From Desulfovibrio intestinalis (GTDB lineage: Bacteria; Desulfobacterota; Desulfovibrionia; Desulfovibrionales; Desulfovibrionaceae), in assembly GCF_014202345.1 (NCBI RefSeq), contig NZ_JACHGO010000008.1, positions 117,518 through 181,517 of the forward strand: a stretch of DNA of 64,000 bases. The letters are read 5' to 3'. The position numbers and the translations under genes were made by a program. Each line of letters starts with the position of its first letter. Position 1 is the first letter of the stretch. Of the stretch, positions 34,793 to 43,965 are shown one piece after another. The notes beneath the pieces were generated by a model, which was given only the letters and a program-made list of their open reading frames with translations, was not told where the DNA came from and searched no databases.

Positions 34793-35923
34793 ATGCGACA
34801 GAATATTTCCGCCATCCTCACACTGTGCCTCTGTTTTCTTTTAATTCCGGCCCTGAACGCCAGAGCCGACTTTTACAACGTGGGTTTTCGTACCCTTGGA
34901 CACTGGGACGGCGAAAACGGACTACGGCTCGATGTGAACCTCTGGTATCCCTCGGTTCGTCCCCCGCGTGACATCCAGTATGGCCCGTGGGAAATTTCAG
35001 CCGCACGGGGCGGCAAAGCCGTGGAAGGGCGCTTTCCGCTCATTCTGCTCTCGCACGATACGGCAGGATCACGCTTCTCCTATCATGACACAGCCGCATG
35101 GCTGGCAGCCAGTGGTTTTGTGGTAGCGGCGCCTACCCACCCTGGCGACAATATGGACAATATGGATCTGCTGCTCACCTGGCAACAGTTGTCAAACAGG
35201 GTCCGGGAACTTTCCAGCCTTATTCCCCTGCTGCTCAACGACCCTGAAGCGGAGCCCACCATTGACCCTGACCGCATCGGCGTTCTGGGCTTCGGTGCAG
35301 GTGGCACAGCCGCTCTTTTGCTGGGCGGCGCACTGCCCGATTGCGAAGGCTGGCAAAACTATTGCGCGCAAGCTGGCTCGCACGACATGTACTGCAACGT
35401 ATGGGCGAAAAACCGCATGGAAGGTCTTTGCCGCAGCCTGCCTTTGTCCAAAAGTCTGGCAGACACGCGCGTCAAGGCCGTGGCTGCGGTGGCCCCCGGA
35501 TTTGGCATGCTTTTCAACCGAGACTCCTTCCGCTGGTTTTACCCGCCCCTGCTTCTTATGGCCGCCTCCAACGACGGTCTTAACAACACGGCCTTGCATG
35601 CCCGACGCGTTTACGAATTTACGGGCAAGAAAGCCCGCTGGCTTGTGCTGGACAAGGCAGACGCCGGGGCGCTCATGGCCCCCTGCCCGCCCGCACTGGA
35701 AGCGGAATTGCCAGAGCTTTGCCGGTCTGTGCGCGAAGAAGACAGAAAAAGCATACACAAAAACATGTTCGCCGCATTGAGCGAATTTTTTCTGCACTAT
35801 CTTGGCAGCGGTAAAAACCTTCCACAAATTCCGGCCCCGCCTGATCTCAGCCCGCCACTGCCGCCCAAACCGGAGCCTGTTCCGGTTCCAGCGCAGCCAG
35901 CAAAGCGCAGCCGTGCAAAATAA
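34793..35923 (+). CDS. Secreted alpha/beta-hydrolase-like protein lacking the nucleophile Ser
   Basis: 376 residues from ATG 34793; an in-frame TTG at 34775 is less likely. Signal peptide (AILTLCLCFLLIPALNARA). The fold resembles the dienelactone hydrolase/acetylhydrolase group: PLILLSHDTAGSRFSYHDTAAWLAASGFVVAAPTHPGDNM in several pieces, then DPDRIGVLGFGAGGTAALLLGGAL. The nucleophile elbow, normally GxSxGG, reads GFGAGG, so the catalytic serine is replaced by glycine. Four cysteines lie around 190-220, as expected of a periplasmic protein. The C-terminus is Pro/Lys-rich. Function unknown; probably non-hydrolytic or using another residue. Confidence 0.8.
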   Translation: MRQNISAILTLCLCFLLIPALNARADFYNVGFRTLGHWDGENGLRLDVNLWYPSVRPPRDIQYGPWEISAARGGKAVEGRFPLILLSHDTAGSRFSYHDTAAWLAASGFVVAAPTHPGDNMDNMDLLLTWQQLSNRVRELSSLIPLLLNDPEAEPTIDPDRIGVLGFGAGGTAALLLGGALPDCEGWQNYCAQAGSHDMYCNVWAKNRMEGLCRSLPLSKSLADTRVKAVAAVAPGFGMLFNRDSFRWFYPPLLLMAASNDGLNNTALHARRVYEFTGKKARWLVLDKADAGALMAPCPPALEAELPELCRSVREEDRKSIHKNMFAALSEFFLHYLGSGKNLPQIPAPPDLSPPLPPKPEPVPVPAQPAKRSRAK

Positions 35924-36225
35924 CAATACTTTTTCGTTGATTTTCAGCAATCTAGCGGCTCAAGCGCCTTGACAATTATGCCGCCCCTTACTAAATGTTT
36001 TAAAGTGCATCCAAACTGTTGGTGCGTGATTCAAGGTTTTCAAAGCGCGGGTTCTGGCATTAGTCGTGCGAATGCGCTAGCATTCAATTTTTACGGAATT
36101 GAGACCACTTCTGGAGCCACAAAAGGCCAATTTTGAACCAATCTCACTCCCGGTAAAATATGTCACGGTGCACACGGCCTGCACGCATAAGCGCATCCTT
36201 GCAGAAAAATGGAAGTATGAACGGC

Positions 36226-36804
36226 ATGAAGCTACTGCCTTTTTGCATTCTGTGCCTTGTGCTTGTCGTCGGCGTCTGGACCAAGGCCCAGGCAGCACAG
36301 CCCTTGAGCACCCGTGAAAACAATACCCAATCAGAGGAGCCCTGGATCGTTATGCCCGCTGGGGGCCGACCGGCCTTTATGGGCATTCATGGCGGCACCA
36401 TGCCAGTCAGCCTGCTGGTTTACGGCGATGGCACCTCTCTGGTGACCTTTGTGGGCCGCACTGGCAACGATTTCCTTGATGTTCTGCGACGCACAGACCT
36501 GCCTGTGCCAAGCCTGCTCAATGCTACCGCCCATAATGGAACCACTGAAACCATATTACCTGCGGGCAAATCCGGTATTCTCGCGGCTGGCAATACCAAC
36601 AGCACCATGCCCGTTTTTAACGTCACCGGAGAAAGATTGTCACACATGGATGTTGCGCCGGGGCAATTGCAGCCCTTTGGCCTGTCCGACAAGCCTCTAT
36701 CCATTGAAGGCGAGGTCAGCAGACCGGCCCACCTTTCTCCCGCCAAGCAGTACAGGTTGTTTTTTCAGCCGCAGTACCTGCAACCCCGCCGACCTATACG
36801 CTAA
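36226..36804 (+). CDS. Secreted hypothetical protein
   Basis: 192 residues from ATG 36226; an ATG at 36217 is only one base after GGAAG and is less likely, and the frame opens further upstream to 36160 without a binding site. A signal peptide is clear (LLPFCILCLVLVVGVWTKAQA, cleavage near AQA-AQ). The mature part is Gly/Thr-rich and beta-like (GTSLVTFVGRTGNDFLDVLRR, GKSGILAAGNTNSTMPVFNVTG). No family recognised. It could be an envelope or pilus-associated protein. Confidence 0.65.
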   Translation: MKLLPFCILCLVLVVGVWTKAQAAQPLSTRENNTQSEEPWIVMPAGGRPAFMGIHGGTMPVSLLVYGDGTSLVTFVGRTGNDFLDVLRRTDLPVPSLLNATAHNGTTETILPAGKSGILAAGNTNSTMPVFNVTGERLSHMDVAPGQLQPFGLSDKPLSIEGEVSRPAHLSPAKQYRLFFQPQYLQPRRPIR

Positions 36805-36973
36805 CGGCCCAGCCCACACCGGATTCCTTTGCTGCCTCGTTGCAGCAGCCCTATAGAGTTTCTCCTTTTCGTGTCTATTCTTGTGTCTGGTTTGCTATTA
36901 TAGAATAATTTGTAATTTTATATATATTCTGTTACTCGAAAGCCCTCAGAATCACTAGCTAGAGGAGTCAACT

Positions 36974-37378
36974 ATGCCACTTTCCAGTCATCACAAGGCA
37001 ATGGAAAGATTGTATACGGCCAGCACATCGCAAGCCTCCCCCCTCCCAACCCACAGGCTTTTTTCGCAGGGCCTGAAGTATCTGCTGGAACACAGCTCGT
37101 CATTCGACCTCTGCGTGGGTGAAGACAATCCCTTCTATCAGGAGTTCATTTTACGGCTCCAGAATGACATCAGCATGGATGAAGACTGCCTTGGCCTCTT
37201 TGAGTGCCTGACCATCTTTTTCCGTCTGCGCCAGATTGTCGAAAAGGGACGCGCCCTCAGTGAAGCTGAAAGCCGGGTCTTGCATTACTTTGAAACCTGC
37301 GGTGAATGGGAACCTCAAGATTCCACAGTCGTCAGCCACTGGTACTGGTGGCGCATTCCTTCGCAGTTTTTGCATTAG
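36974..37378 (+). CDS. Hypothetical protein
   Basis: 134 residues with AGAGGAG 6 bases before ATG 36974. A Ser/Thr-rich start is followed by a helical acidic centre (LKYLLEHSSSFDLCVGEDNPFYQEFILRLQNDI in parts) and a Trp-rich end (SHWYWWRIPSQFLH). No signal peptide and no known family. AT-rich DNA immediately upstream (36890-36950) may be its promoter. It stands alone. Confidence 0.62.
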   Translation: MPLSSHHKAMERLYTASTSQASPLPTHRLFSQGLKYLLEHSSSFDLCVGEDNPFYQEFILRLQNDISMDEDCLGLFECLTIFFRLRQIVEKGRALSEAESRVLHYFETCGEWEPQDSTVVSHWYWWRIPSQFLH

Positions 37379-37795
37379 CGTACCCCTGCGCGGCAATGCA
37401 GACAGCCCGCTGCTGGCGGGTATTTGTGCATCCGGCTGTTGACAAGCCCGTATGTAGCTTGTTCTTGCGGTCGCCATATCGGCAAAGTCCCCTCCTTGCG
37501 TGGACATAGCCGTTCTGTTCTCCCGCGCGCTTGAGCCGATTCGCGGCACGCAAAAGCCCGATCTGCGGGTGCGACTTGTGACGCCTTTTTGCCAGAATTT
37601 CAGTGCCCACTGGCCTTGCAGGCTCGCCACTTCACGGCCTTTCCCGGTGCCGCCTTCAGGGCTTCTTCCTTCCAGTGGCCTCTCGATGTTCAAACCAGGA
37701 ACATACTTTTTCTGGGCGCTTGCCCCACATGCCGCTTACGCAGCACCATACATGGCACAAGGCACGCTCCTTACGGCGTTTAACCGCGCAAGTAC
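37379..37795. other. Intergenic region, no gene seen
   Basis: About 420 bases between the hypothetical gene and the lactate-operon terminator. Frames on both strands (for example 37500-37790) lack ribosome binding sites and have no recognisable product. GCGCGCTTGAGC- and CGGCAATGCAGAC-type GC-rich words only. Confidence 0.4.
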
Positions 37796-37829
37796 GAAGA
37801 AGCGCCGCTTTTTCAAGCGGCGCTTCTTC
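37796..37829 (-). terminator. Terminator of the lactate oxidation operon
   Basis: A perfect 15-bp stem (37796-37810 with 37815-37829) and a TTTC loop, 22 bases after the lutBA stop codon on the minus strand. One of the strongest hairpins in the window. Confidence 0.88.
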
Positions 37830-37850
37830 ATATCAGGTATTGAACCAGTA

Positions 37851-40001
37851 TTACTTTTTCAGGTTGTCGGCCAGCAGCTCAGAGATGTGGTCGACCTTGA
37901 TCTTCAAGCCCTGCTTTTCAGCACCGCCGCGCAGCTGCATGACGCAACCAGGGCAGTCCACCACCAGGCGATCAGCCCCGGTAGCCTTCATATTGTTGAC
38001 CTTCTTTTCCAGAAGCTGTGCCGAGATTTCGGGGAACTTCACAGAGTAGCTGCCACCGAAACCGCAACAAACTTCTTCTTCGTCGCAGGGCACATATTCA
38101 GCCGCGTCGGCAATAAGGGCACGCGGGGCTTCTTTCACGTTCAGGCCACGGCAAAGGTGGCAGGAAGCGTGATAGGTGACCTTCTGGCCAGACTTGTGGA
38201 AGTCTTCGGGCTTGAGGCCCAGCACATCGTGCACGAAGGAGCTGAAGTCAATGACCTTGGAAGCGAAAGCCTGACCTTCCACCAGCGCATAGTCTTTGTC
38301 AAGAATTTGCGGATAGTGGTGCTTCAGATGTCCGGCGCAGCTCGCGCAGAGCGTGATGATGTAGTCATAGTTGCCACCACGGAAAGCCGCGAGGTTCTGC
38401 TTGGCCACATCAATGGAGGTTTTGCGCTGTCCCATCATTTCCAGGGGCAAGCCGCAGCAGGACTGATCCATCGGGAATTCAACCGCCACATTCTTGGCGG
38501 CCAGAATCTTCACGCAGGCTTCCAGCTGTTCAGGATAGATGAAATCCTGAGCGCAGCCGCTGAAGATGGCCACGCGCATGACAGGATTCTGCACCTTGGG
38601 AGCGATTTCAGACCAGCGGTCGCGGAAGGATTTGTTAGCAATGGCGGGCAAGGCCTTGAAGTTGTGCTTGCCCATAAAAACCGCTGGCAAATGCCGCTGG
38701 AACTGAGCGCCGCGGGTAAAGGGCTTCTGGGCGAAGCTGGCGAACTTGAGCAGCTTGTGGAAGAGCTTGCGGTTCTTCATCACAGCCGACAGCAGGTTGG
38801 CTTCAATGGGAGCGCCCTGCTCTTCGTTGAGGCGTGAACGAATCTCGCGGATGAGGCGCGGCAGCTCGATGCCGCCAGCGCACACATTGGCGCAGGATTC
38901 ACAGCCCATGCAGTTCTGGCTCAGAATACGGGCACGTTCCTTGCCGTGGAAGAAGTAGGTAAGGATAAGGCCAATGGCGCCAATATAGATGTAGCCCATC
39001 TTGTGGCCGCCCACGAGGCGGTACACGGGGCAGACGTTGGCACAAGCGCCGCAGCGCACGCAGCGGAAGATCTGCTTGAACAGCGGATCCTTGGCGATTT
39101 CGGTGCGGCCGTTATCCAGAAAGACCACATGCATGATCTTTTTGTCGTCGGCATTGGCGGCACAGGGACCCGCGCCACACATCCAGGTGACGTAGGAGGT
39201 GATGCGCTGGGCAGTGGCGTTACGGGGCAACACCAGCAGAGCCGTAAGGGCGTCGTCCAGCTTGGCTACAAGCTTGTCCAGACCGGCAATGGCCACATGC
39301 ACGCGCGGCAGGGTGGTGACCATGCGGGCGTTGCCTTCGTTGGTCACGGTAGAAACAGCGCCGTTTTCAGCCACAGCGAAGTTGCATCCGCTGATGCCCA
39401 TATCGGCAGCGATGAACTTGCGGCGCAGCTGCACGCGGGCCACCTTGACCAGATGCTGCACGTCCGAATCCTGTTTCACGCCAGTGGCCTTGGTGAAGTC
39501 GTCGGCCACCTGATAGCGCGAAAGGTGGATGGCGGGCATGACCATGTGCGAGGGGCCTTCATGCCGCAGCTGGATGATCCATTCGCCGAGGTCGGTTTCG
39601 TCCACGATGAGGCCCTGAGCCTCAAGAGCGGGATTCAACTCGATTTCTTCAGCCGTCATCGACTTGGATTTGACCACGCGCTTGACGTTGTTTTCCTTGG
39701 CGATGCGGGAAATGATCTCGTTGGCTTCAGCAGCAGTAGCGGCACGGTGCACATGCACGCCGCGCTTTTCAGCTTCGGACTTGAACTGGTTGTACAGTTC
39801 TTCCATGTGCTGACAGGCGTAGTCCTTGGCATCGGCCACTTTGGCTATGAGACCGCGCTCGTCCACTTCTTTGAACACGGCCTCGCGGTTGGCGCGGTAG
39901 GCAACTGCAAAGGTATCCAGAGTGCGACGCAGAAATTCGTCGTTAAGGGCTTCGTCCAGTTCCTTGTGGTAGCCGGAATTGCTTTTAAGGGCGTCATGCA
40001 T
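37851..40001 (-). CDS. Fused LutB-LutA type lactate dehydrogenase iron-sulfur protein
   Basis: 716 residues. Order: an N-terminal LUD domain (about 60-300, with ENNVKRVVKSKSMTAEEIELN and ISGCNFAVAENGAVST), two [4Fe-4S] clusters (CVRCGACANVCPVY and CMGCESCANVCAGG, about 315-385), then two CCG cysteine-rich repeats (SGCAQDFIYPEQ, DQSCCGLPLEMMGQ; YHASCHLCRGLN, EVCCGFGGSYSV). It is LutB joined to LutA, as seen in Desulfovibrio lactate loci. Such proteins carry electrons from L-lactate oxidation. The C-terminal part is the LutA-like half. Last gene of the operon, 3 bases after lutC. Confidence 0.92.
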   Translation of the reverse strand: MHDALKSNSGYHKELDEALNDEFLRRTLDTFAVAYRANREAVFKEVDERGLIAKVADAKDYACQHMEELYNQFKSEAEKRGVHVHRAATAAEANEIISRIAKENNVKRVVKSKSMTAEEIELNPALEAQGLIVDETDLGEWIIQLRHEGPSHMVMPAIHLSRYQVADDFTKATGVKQDSDVQHLVKVARVQLRRKFIAADMGISGCNFAVAENGAVSTVTNEGNARMVTTLPRVHVAIAGLDKLVAKLDDALTALLVLPRNATAQRITSYVTWMCGAGPCAANADDKKIMHVVFLDNGRTEIAKDPLFKQIFRCVRCGACANVCPVYRLVGGHKMGYIYIGAIGLILTYFFHGKERARILSQNCMGCESCANVCAGGIELPRLIREIRSRLNEEQGAPIEANLLSAVMKNRKLFHKLLKFASFAQKPFTRGAQFQRHLPAVFMGKHNFKALPAIANKSFRDRWSEIAPKVQNPVMRVAIFSGCAQDFIYPEQLEACVKILAAKNVAVEFPMDQSCCGLPLEMMGQRKTSIDVAKQNLAAFRGGNYDYIITLCASCAGHLKHHYPQILDKDYALVEGQAFASKVIDFSSFVHDVLGLKPEDFHKSGQKVTYHASCHLCRGLNVKEAPRALIADAAEYVPCDEEEVCCGFGGSYSVKFPEISAQLLEKKVNNMKATGADRLVVDCPGCVMQLRGGAEKQGLKIKVDHISELLADNLKK

Positions 40002-40004
40002 GGA

Positions 40005-40637
40005 TTAGTCCTCCAAAAGAATAATGTGGAGTTCCAGCGGGCCATGTACGCCCACGGCGGCCACACGTTCGATATCAGCCGTACGGCTGGGGCCCGTCAC
40101 CATTGTGGTGTAGGTAGCAGGCGCCGAACTCATGCGCTCGCGCAGAATCTGGGCAATGGACGGCAGGTCGGGGTAAATGTCGGATTTGCGCAGGAGGATC
40201 ATCGACACCTCGGAAATCATGCCCGTCAGGCGCACGTCTTCCTTGTCGGTGTCGAGCAGACAGGTAGCGCTGGCGGCCACACCCACTATGCCCGTGGAAA
40301 GGCCCACGTCGATGCCCGCAAGATAGTTGCGCAGCCCCTCGCGAATGCAGAGAAAGCCCTTTTCCTCACAGGCGGCAGCCAGGGCGGCAAAATCCGCATC
40401 ATTAAGTTCCGGGGCCGCAACCACACGCTGCACGCGGGTGGGAACATTGTTGGGGCTCAAGGGTCCCTGGGCGACGCCGGGGGCATCAGCCAGAAGTTCA
40501 GAGGGAGCTTTGCTGGCGCAAACATCCACAACATACTGCAGGGCTGCGGCCATAGTGGGCACTTCCTGCACCACCGCGCTAACCGCCGCAGCCTTGGCGG
40601 CGAAAGCTTCGACCAGTTCCTGATTCACAGGGGGCAT
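40005..40637 (-). CDS. lutC: LUD-domain lactate utilisation protein LutC
   Basis: 210 residues of the LutC/YkgG LUD family (DUF162). Conserved stretches include RVQRVVAAPELNDADFAALAAACEEKGF, VGVAASATCLLDTDKEDVRLTGM and MVTGPSRTADIERVAAVGVHGPLELHIILL, each in shorter pieces. It works with LutB and LutA in oxidation of L-lactate to pyruvate. It has a ribosome site AAGGAG before the ATG. Located between GlcF and LutBA, 3 bases from the latter. Confidence 0.92.
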   Translation of the reverse strand: MPPVNQELVEAFAAKAAAVSAVVQEVPTMAAALQYVVDVCASKAPSELLADAPGVAQGPLSPNNVPTRVQRVVAAPELNDADFAALAAACEEKGFLCIREGLRNYLAGIDVGLSTGIVGVAASATCLLDTDKEDVRLTGMISEVSMILLRKSDIYPDLPSIAQILRERMSSAPATYTTMVTGPSRTADIERVAAVGVHGPLELHIILLED

Positions 40638-40722
40638 ACGATACTCCTTTTGGTCATCTTGGTTACGCGGGCGTGCCGCGTCACTCCGGCGGGGAAGGAT
40701 ATTCCCCGCCGGAACGGCCGTT

Positions 40723-42018
40723 CTATTTCAGGCTTTCAGCGTATATTTCAACCGTATGCATAACGCGCACGCGATCCTTATTGTGCGAAAGCACGTCCTC
40801 AAGCTGCATCATGCAGGCAGGACAACCGGCGGCCACCACTTCAGCCTGGGAGGCTACAACATTGTCACGCTTGCGCTGACCGATCTTGCGAGAATAGTCA
40901 TAGTGGAAAAGGTTAAACGAGCCGCCGCAGCCGCAGCAGCGGTCCGGCTCTGCCATTTCCACCACTTTGTAGGCAGGGTTGGCGGCCATGACAGCACGCG
41001 GCTGGCTGACCACGCCCAAAGACTTCTTGAGGTGGCAGGAATCGTGGTAGGTCACAGAGGTTGCGTTGCCAGCCGGGGTTCCGGCAGGCTGCACCTTGAG
41101 CACATCCACGAGGAAGGCGTTAATATCCATAGCCTTGGCGGCCAGCTGATCGGCCTTGCGTTTTTCCACAGCGCCGATACGGCCGGCATAGCGGGGCCAG
41201 AGTTCTTTGACCGTGGAGGTGCAGGAACCGCAGGGGCTCAGGATGTAGTCAAAGTCCCCGCCGTCAAGGGCCTTGAGGTTGACCTTCATCTGCTTGACCA
41301 TGCCGTCGGCATCACCGGAAGACAGGGCGGGAATGCCGCAGCAGGTCAGCCCCTTGGGCATGAACACGGCCACATTGTGATGGCGAAGTACCTTGAGGCA
41401 GGCTTCGGCCATATCGACATACATTTTGTCGCCCATACAGCCGGGGTAGAAGGCCACCTTGATGCCGCCGGGCTGGCGGCGCTCATCCAGCGCGCCGTGA
41501 CGGACGTGCAGGGGCTTCTTGGCCAGGGGCCGCATGTGGCGGTCGCCAAGCATGAAGTTGAGCATGGGAGCGCACACCGTGCCTTGCGGAGCGCCCGTGC
41601 TGCGGAACATAAGTCCCTGCATGGGAGCGCCTACGCGCATGGCCAGGTTGAATACGCTGGGCTGCGGCAGCAACGCGCGGAAGATCATTTTCTTGACCGG
41701 ATGCAGGCCAAGATAGGCATTGACGATTTCCCGCGCTTCCATGAAGACATCCATGATCTGAACGCCGGGAGGACAGGAGGCCTGGCAGGAGCCGCACAAA
41801 AGGCAGCGCCCCAGCTTGTCGGCCACGGCCTCGGGATCCTGAATCATTTCGTGGGCAAGGTTGTCAATAAGGGCCAGCTTGCCGCGGGCCACGTCGGCTT
41901 CCATGCCGGAAGCCCCGAACATGGGGCACACGGCCTGGCACATGCCGCACTTCATACAGGCTGTAATCCTGTCATCCAGCGCCATAAGGCGCTGCGACAA
42001 TTCGTGCAGATTGCTCAT
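40723..42018 (-). CDS. GlcF-like iron-sulfur subunit of FAD-linked (lactate/glycolate) dehydrogenase
   Basis: 431 residues. Two [4Fe-4S] motifs near the N-terminus (CMKCGMCQAVCPMF, CLLCGSCQASCPPG) and two CCG cysteine-rich repeats (YPGCMGDKMYVDMA, LTCCGIPALSSGD; YHDSCHLKKSLGV, DRCCGCGGSFNLF). The pattern is that of GlcF and of the iron-sulfur subunit of D-lactate dehydrogenase in Desulfovibrio. It accepts electrons from the adjacent flavoprotein, 8 bases upstream, and passes them towards the membrane pool. Cytoplasmic or membrane-peripheral. Confidence 0.92.
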   Translation of the reverse strand: MSNLHELSQRLMALDDRITACMKCGMCQAVCPMFGASGMEADVARGKLALIDNLAHEMIQDPEAVADKLGRCLLCGSCQASCPPGVQIMDVFMEAREIVNAYLGLHPVKKMIFRALLPQPSVFNLAMRVGAPMQGLMFRSTGAPQGTVCAPMLNFMLGDRHMRPLAKKPLHVRHGALDERRQPGGIKVAFYPGCMGDKMYVDMAEACLKVLRHHNVAVFMPKGLTCCGIPALSSGDADGMVKQMKVNLKALDGGDFDYILSPCGSCTSTVKELWPRYAGRIGAVEKRKADQLAAKAMDINAFLVDVLKVQPAGTPAGNATSVTYHDSCHLKKSLGVVSQPRAVMAANPAYKVVEMAEPDRCCGCGGSFNLFHYDYSRKIGQRKRDNVVASQAEVVAAGCPACMMQLEDVLSHNKDRVRVMHTVEIYAESLK

Positions 42019-42026
42019 GTAGGCTC

Positions 42027-43412
42027 CTAGATTCCCACCAGCTTGGTGGCGTTGAACAGGCCCTTGGGATCAAGAGCGCGACGCAGCCGCTGCGAGAACA
42101 AAATGGTGCCGCGTGAAGTTTCTTTTTCCATCCATTTGGACTTGGCCGTACCGATGCCGTGTTCGCCAGAAAGGGTGCCGTGCAGCTTGAGGGCTACATC
42201 GAACATTTCGTCAATGGCTTCTTCAACGCGGTGGAATTCGTCCTTGTCGCGCTTGTCGCAAAGGAAGGTGGGGTGCAGGTTGCCGTCGCCAGCGTGACCA
42301 AAAGTACCAACTTCAAGCTTGTGCTTGGCTGCGATTTCGTTGACGGCCTTCATCATGGCGGGGATCTGCGAGCGCGGCACAGTGGCGTCTTCGAGCACAG
42401 TGGTGGGGCGGCAGCGGGCCAGCACGGGCAGAGCCATGCGGCGGGCTTCCCACAATTTGAACTTTTCTTCGGCGTCCTTGGGCACATGCACGGCGCGGGC
42501 GCGATTGGCCTTGAGCACACGCTCCACGGCTTCGGCGTCATCCGCCACCTGGGCGGGGTGTCCGTCCACTTCAATCAGCAGAATAGCGCCAGCTTCACGC
42601 GGCAGGCCAGCCTTGGTGTAGTCGTCCACGCGCACGATGGTGTTGTTGTCCAGCAGTTCAAGAGTACAGGGCACAACGTGGGCGGCAATAATGCCAGCCA
42701 CAGCTTCGGCGGCGTCCTGCACTTCGTCGAACACGGCCATAAGAGCCTTGGATGCCTTGGGCGGGGGCACAAGCTTGAGAATGGCCTGGGAAATGATGCC
42801 CAGCGTGCCTTCGGACTGCACCAGCATGCCGGCCAAGTTGTAGCCCGTGACGCACTTGACCGTGCGCGAACCGGACTTGACGATCTCGCCCGTGGCGTCA
42901 AAAAATTCAACGCCCATGAGGTAATCCTTGGTAACGCCGTACTTGAGGCCGCGCAGGCCGCCAGCGTTTTCGGCAATGTTGCCGCCGATGGTGGACACAG
43001 CCTGGGAACCCGGATCCGGGGGGTAGAAAAGATTTTTCTTGGCGACTTCGGCGGCGAACTGGGCGGTGATGACGCCAGGCTCAACCACGGCATAAAGGTC
43101 GTCGGAGTTGATTTCGATGATGCGGTTAAGACCGTTGGTCAGGATGACAACTGTGTCGGTATTGTCGGGGATGGTGCCGCCTGACAGATTGGTGCCCGCG
43201 CCGCGAACGGTCATGGGGATGCCGTTGTCGTACAGCTTTTTTACACAGACGCCCAACTGCTCGGTCGAAGTCGGACGCAGTACAAGAGAAGGCACAACCG
43301 GAGCGAGCACCGCCGAATCATACGAATAGCTCTGCCGGTCAGCTTCTGAGCTGAACACGTTTTCCTTGCCAATGAGGTCTTCAAAATCCCTGATCAACGC
43401 CTGACTTGCCAT
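42027..43412 (-). CDS. GlcD-like FAD-linked lactate/glycolate dehydrogenase
   Basis: 461 residues from ATG 43412 with AAGGAGG 6 bases before it; the longer frame to 43505 runs into the leader. FAD-binding PCMH domain (TVRGAGTNLSGGTIPDNTDTV, GGNIAENAGGLRGLKYG) and the C-terminal lactate-oxidase-type cap (FGHAGDGNLHPTFL, GTLSGEHGIGTAKSKWM). This fits the D-lactate dehydrogenase flavoprotein of Desulfovibrio. First gene of the operon glcD-glcF-lutC-lutBA; the phosphotransacetylase and acetate kinase genes and permease that accompany the locus in D. vulgaris are not here. Confidence 0.92.
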   Translation of the reverse strand: MASQALIRDFEDLIGKENVFSSEADRQSYSYDSAVLAPVVPSLVLRPTSTEQLGVCVKKLYDNGIPMTVRGAGTNLSGGTIPDNTDTVVILTNGLNRIIEINSDDLYAVVEPGVITAQFAAEVAKKNLFYPPDPGSQAVSTIGGNIAENAGGLRGLKYGVTKDYLMGVEFFDATGEIVKSGSRTVKCVTGYNLAGMLVQSEGTLGIISQAILKLVPPPKASKALMAVFDEVQDAAEAVAGIIAAHVVPCTLELLDNNTIVRVDDYTKAGLPREAGAILLIEVDGHPAQVADDAEAVERVLKANRARAVHVPKDAEEKFKLWEARRMALPVLARCRPTTVLEDATVPRSQIPAMMKAVNEIAAKHKLEVGTFGHAGDGNLHPTFLCDKRDKDEFHRVEEAIDEMFDVALKLHGTLSGEHGIGTAKSKWMEKETSRGTILFSQRLRRALDPKGLFNATKLVGI

Positions 43413-43490
43413 GAGGCCTCCTTGAACGTCTGTATGGTGGGGGTGCAGCGTGCGCCCCACTCGCCAGCCCGGGACACACCGGACACTGTG

Positions 43491-43508
43491 CGATTGGTTG
43501 CCCAATCG
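43491..43508. promoter_or_regulatory. Perfect inverted repeat in the lactate operon leader
   Basis: CGATTGG (43491-43497) and CCAATCG (43502-43508) around TTGC, about 80 bases before the glcD start. On the minus strand the segment also reads TTGGGCAACCAATCGCA, which has the GG-N10-GC spacing of a sigma-54 promoter but matches the rest only partly. Either an operator or a weak sigma-54 promoter. Confidence 0.4.
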
Positions 43509-43893
43509 GTTAGCTTTTCTACGAGAATAAAACCATATATCTGTGATTACCAGCCTTGCATAGGGGATGAGCCCAAAAACTTTGGTATCACTAGCAGAAC
43601 TGTGCGTAAAAAAGCTCCATCCACAGACACCTCAAGGGCAAAAAAATGGAACAACTTGCGGAAATAAAGAAGTTTTCAAAAAACACGAACTTGTAGCTCT
43701 GCTGGCACAAAAAAGAAATATTTTTCTGCGTCAGCAGCCTCGTTGCTTCTATTATACTTTTCTAAATATAAATAAGACCGGGACAAGCTTCGTCAATAAT
43801 GTCGGACTGGCGTTGTGTTTTGCCTTTGTGCGTTAAGCTTGCGGCGATTTTTCAAAGATTTTCAACGCCAATCTACCTGAAAGCCCTGTGGCC
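43509..43893. other. Intergenic region upstream of the lactate operon
   Basis: About 385 bases, AT-rich from 43560 to 43790, between glcD and the fliW terminator. It likely holds more promoter/activator sites for the lactate operon. The plus-strand frame at 43567-43836 is not thought to be a gene because it has no ribosome site. Confidence 0.4.
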
Positions 43894-43926
43894 AAAAAAA
43901 AGAGGCCGCCCCTTTGGGCGGCCTCT
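43894..43926 (-). terminator. Terminator of the flagellar operon
   Basis: An 11-bp stem (43901-43911 with 43916-43926) with loop CTTT and, on the minus strand, a run of seven T residues (43900-43894). It follows the fliW stop by 39 bases. Confidence 0.9.
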
Positions 43927-43965
43927 GAACATATTTTGAATTTGCGGCACCGGGCCGCAGAAGCA

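Noticed and set aside
38946..40763. 605-codon plus-strand open frame
   Set aside because: Antisense of lutBA and lutC, which have clear iron-sulfur and LUD domains.
43567..43836. 89-codon plus-strand frame upstream of the lactate operon
   Set aside because: No ribosome binding site and no similarity recognised; sits in AT-rich promoter-like DNA.
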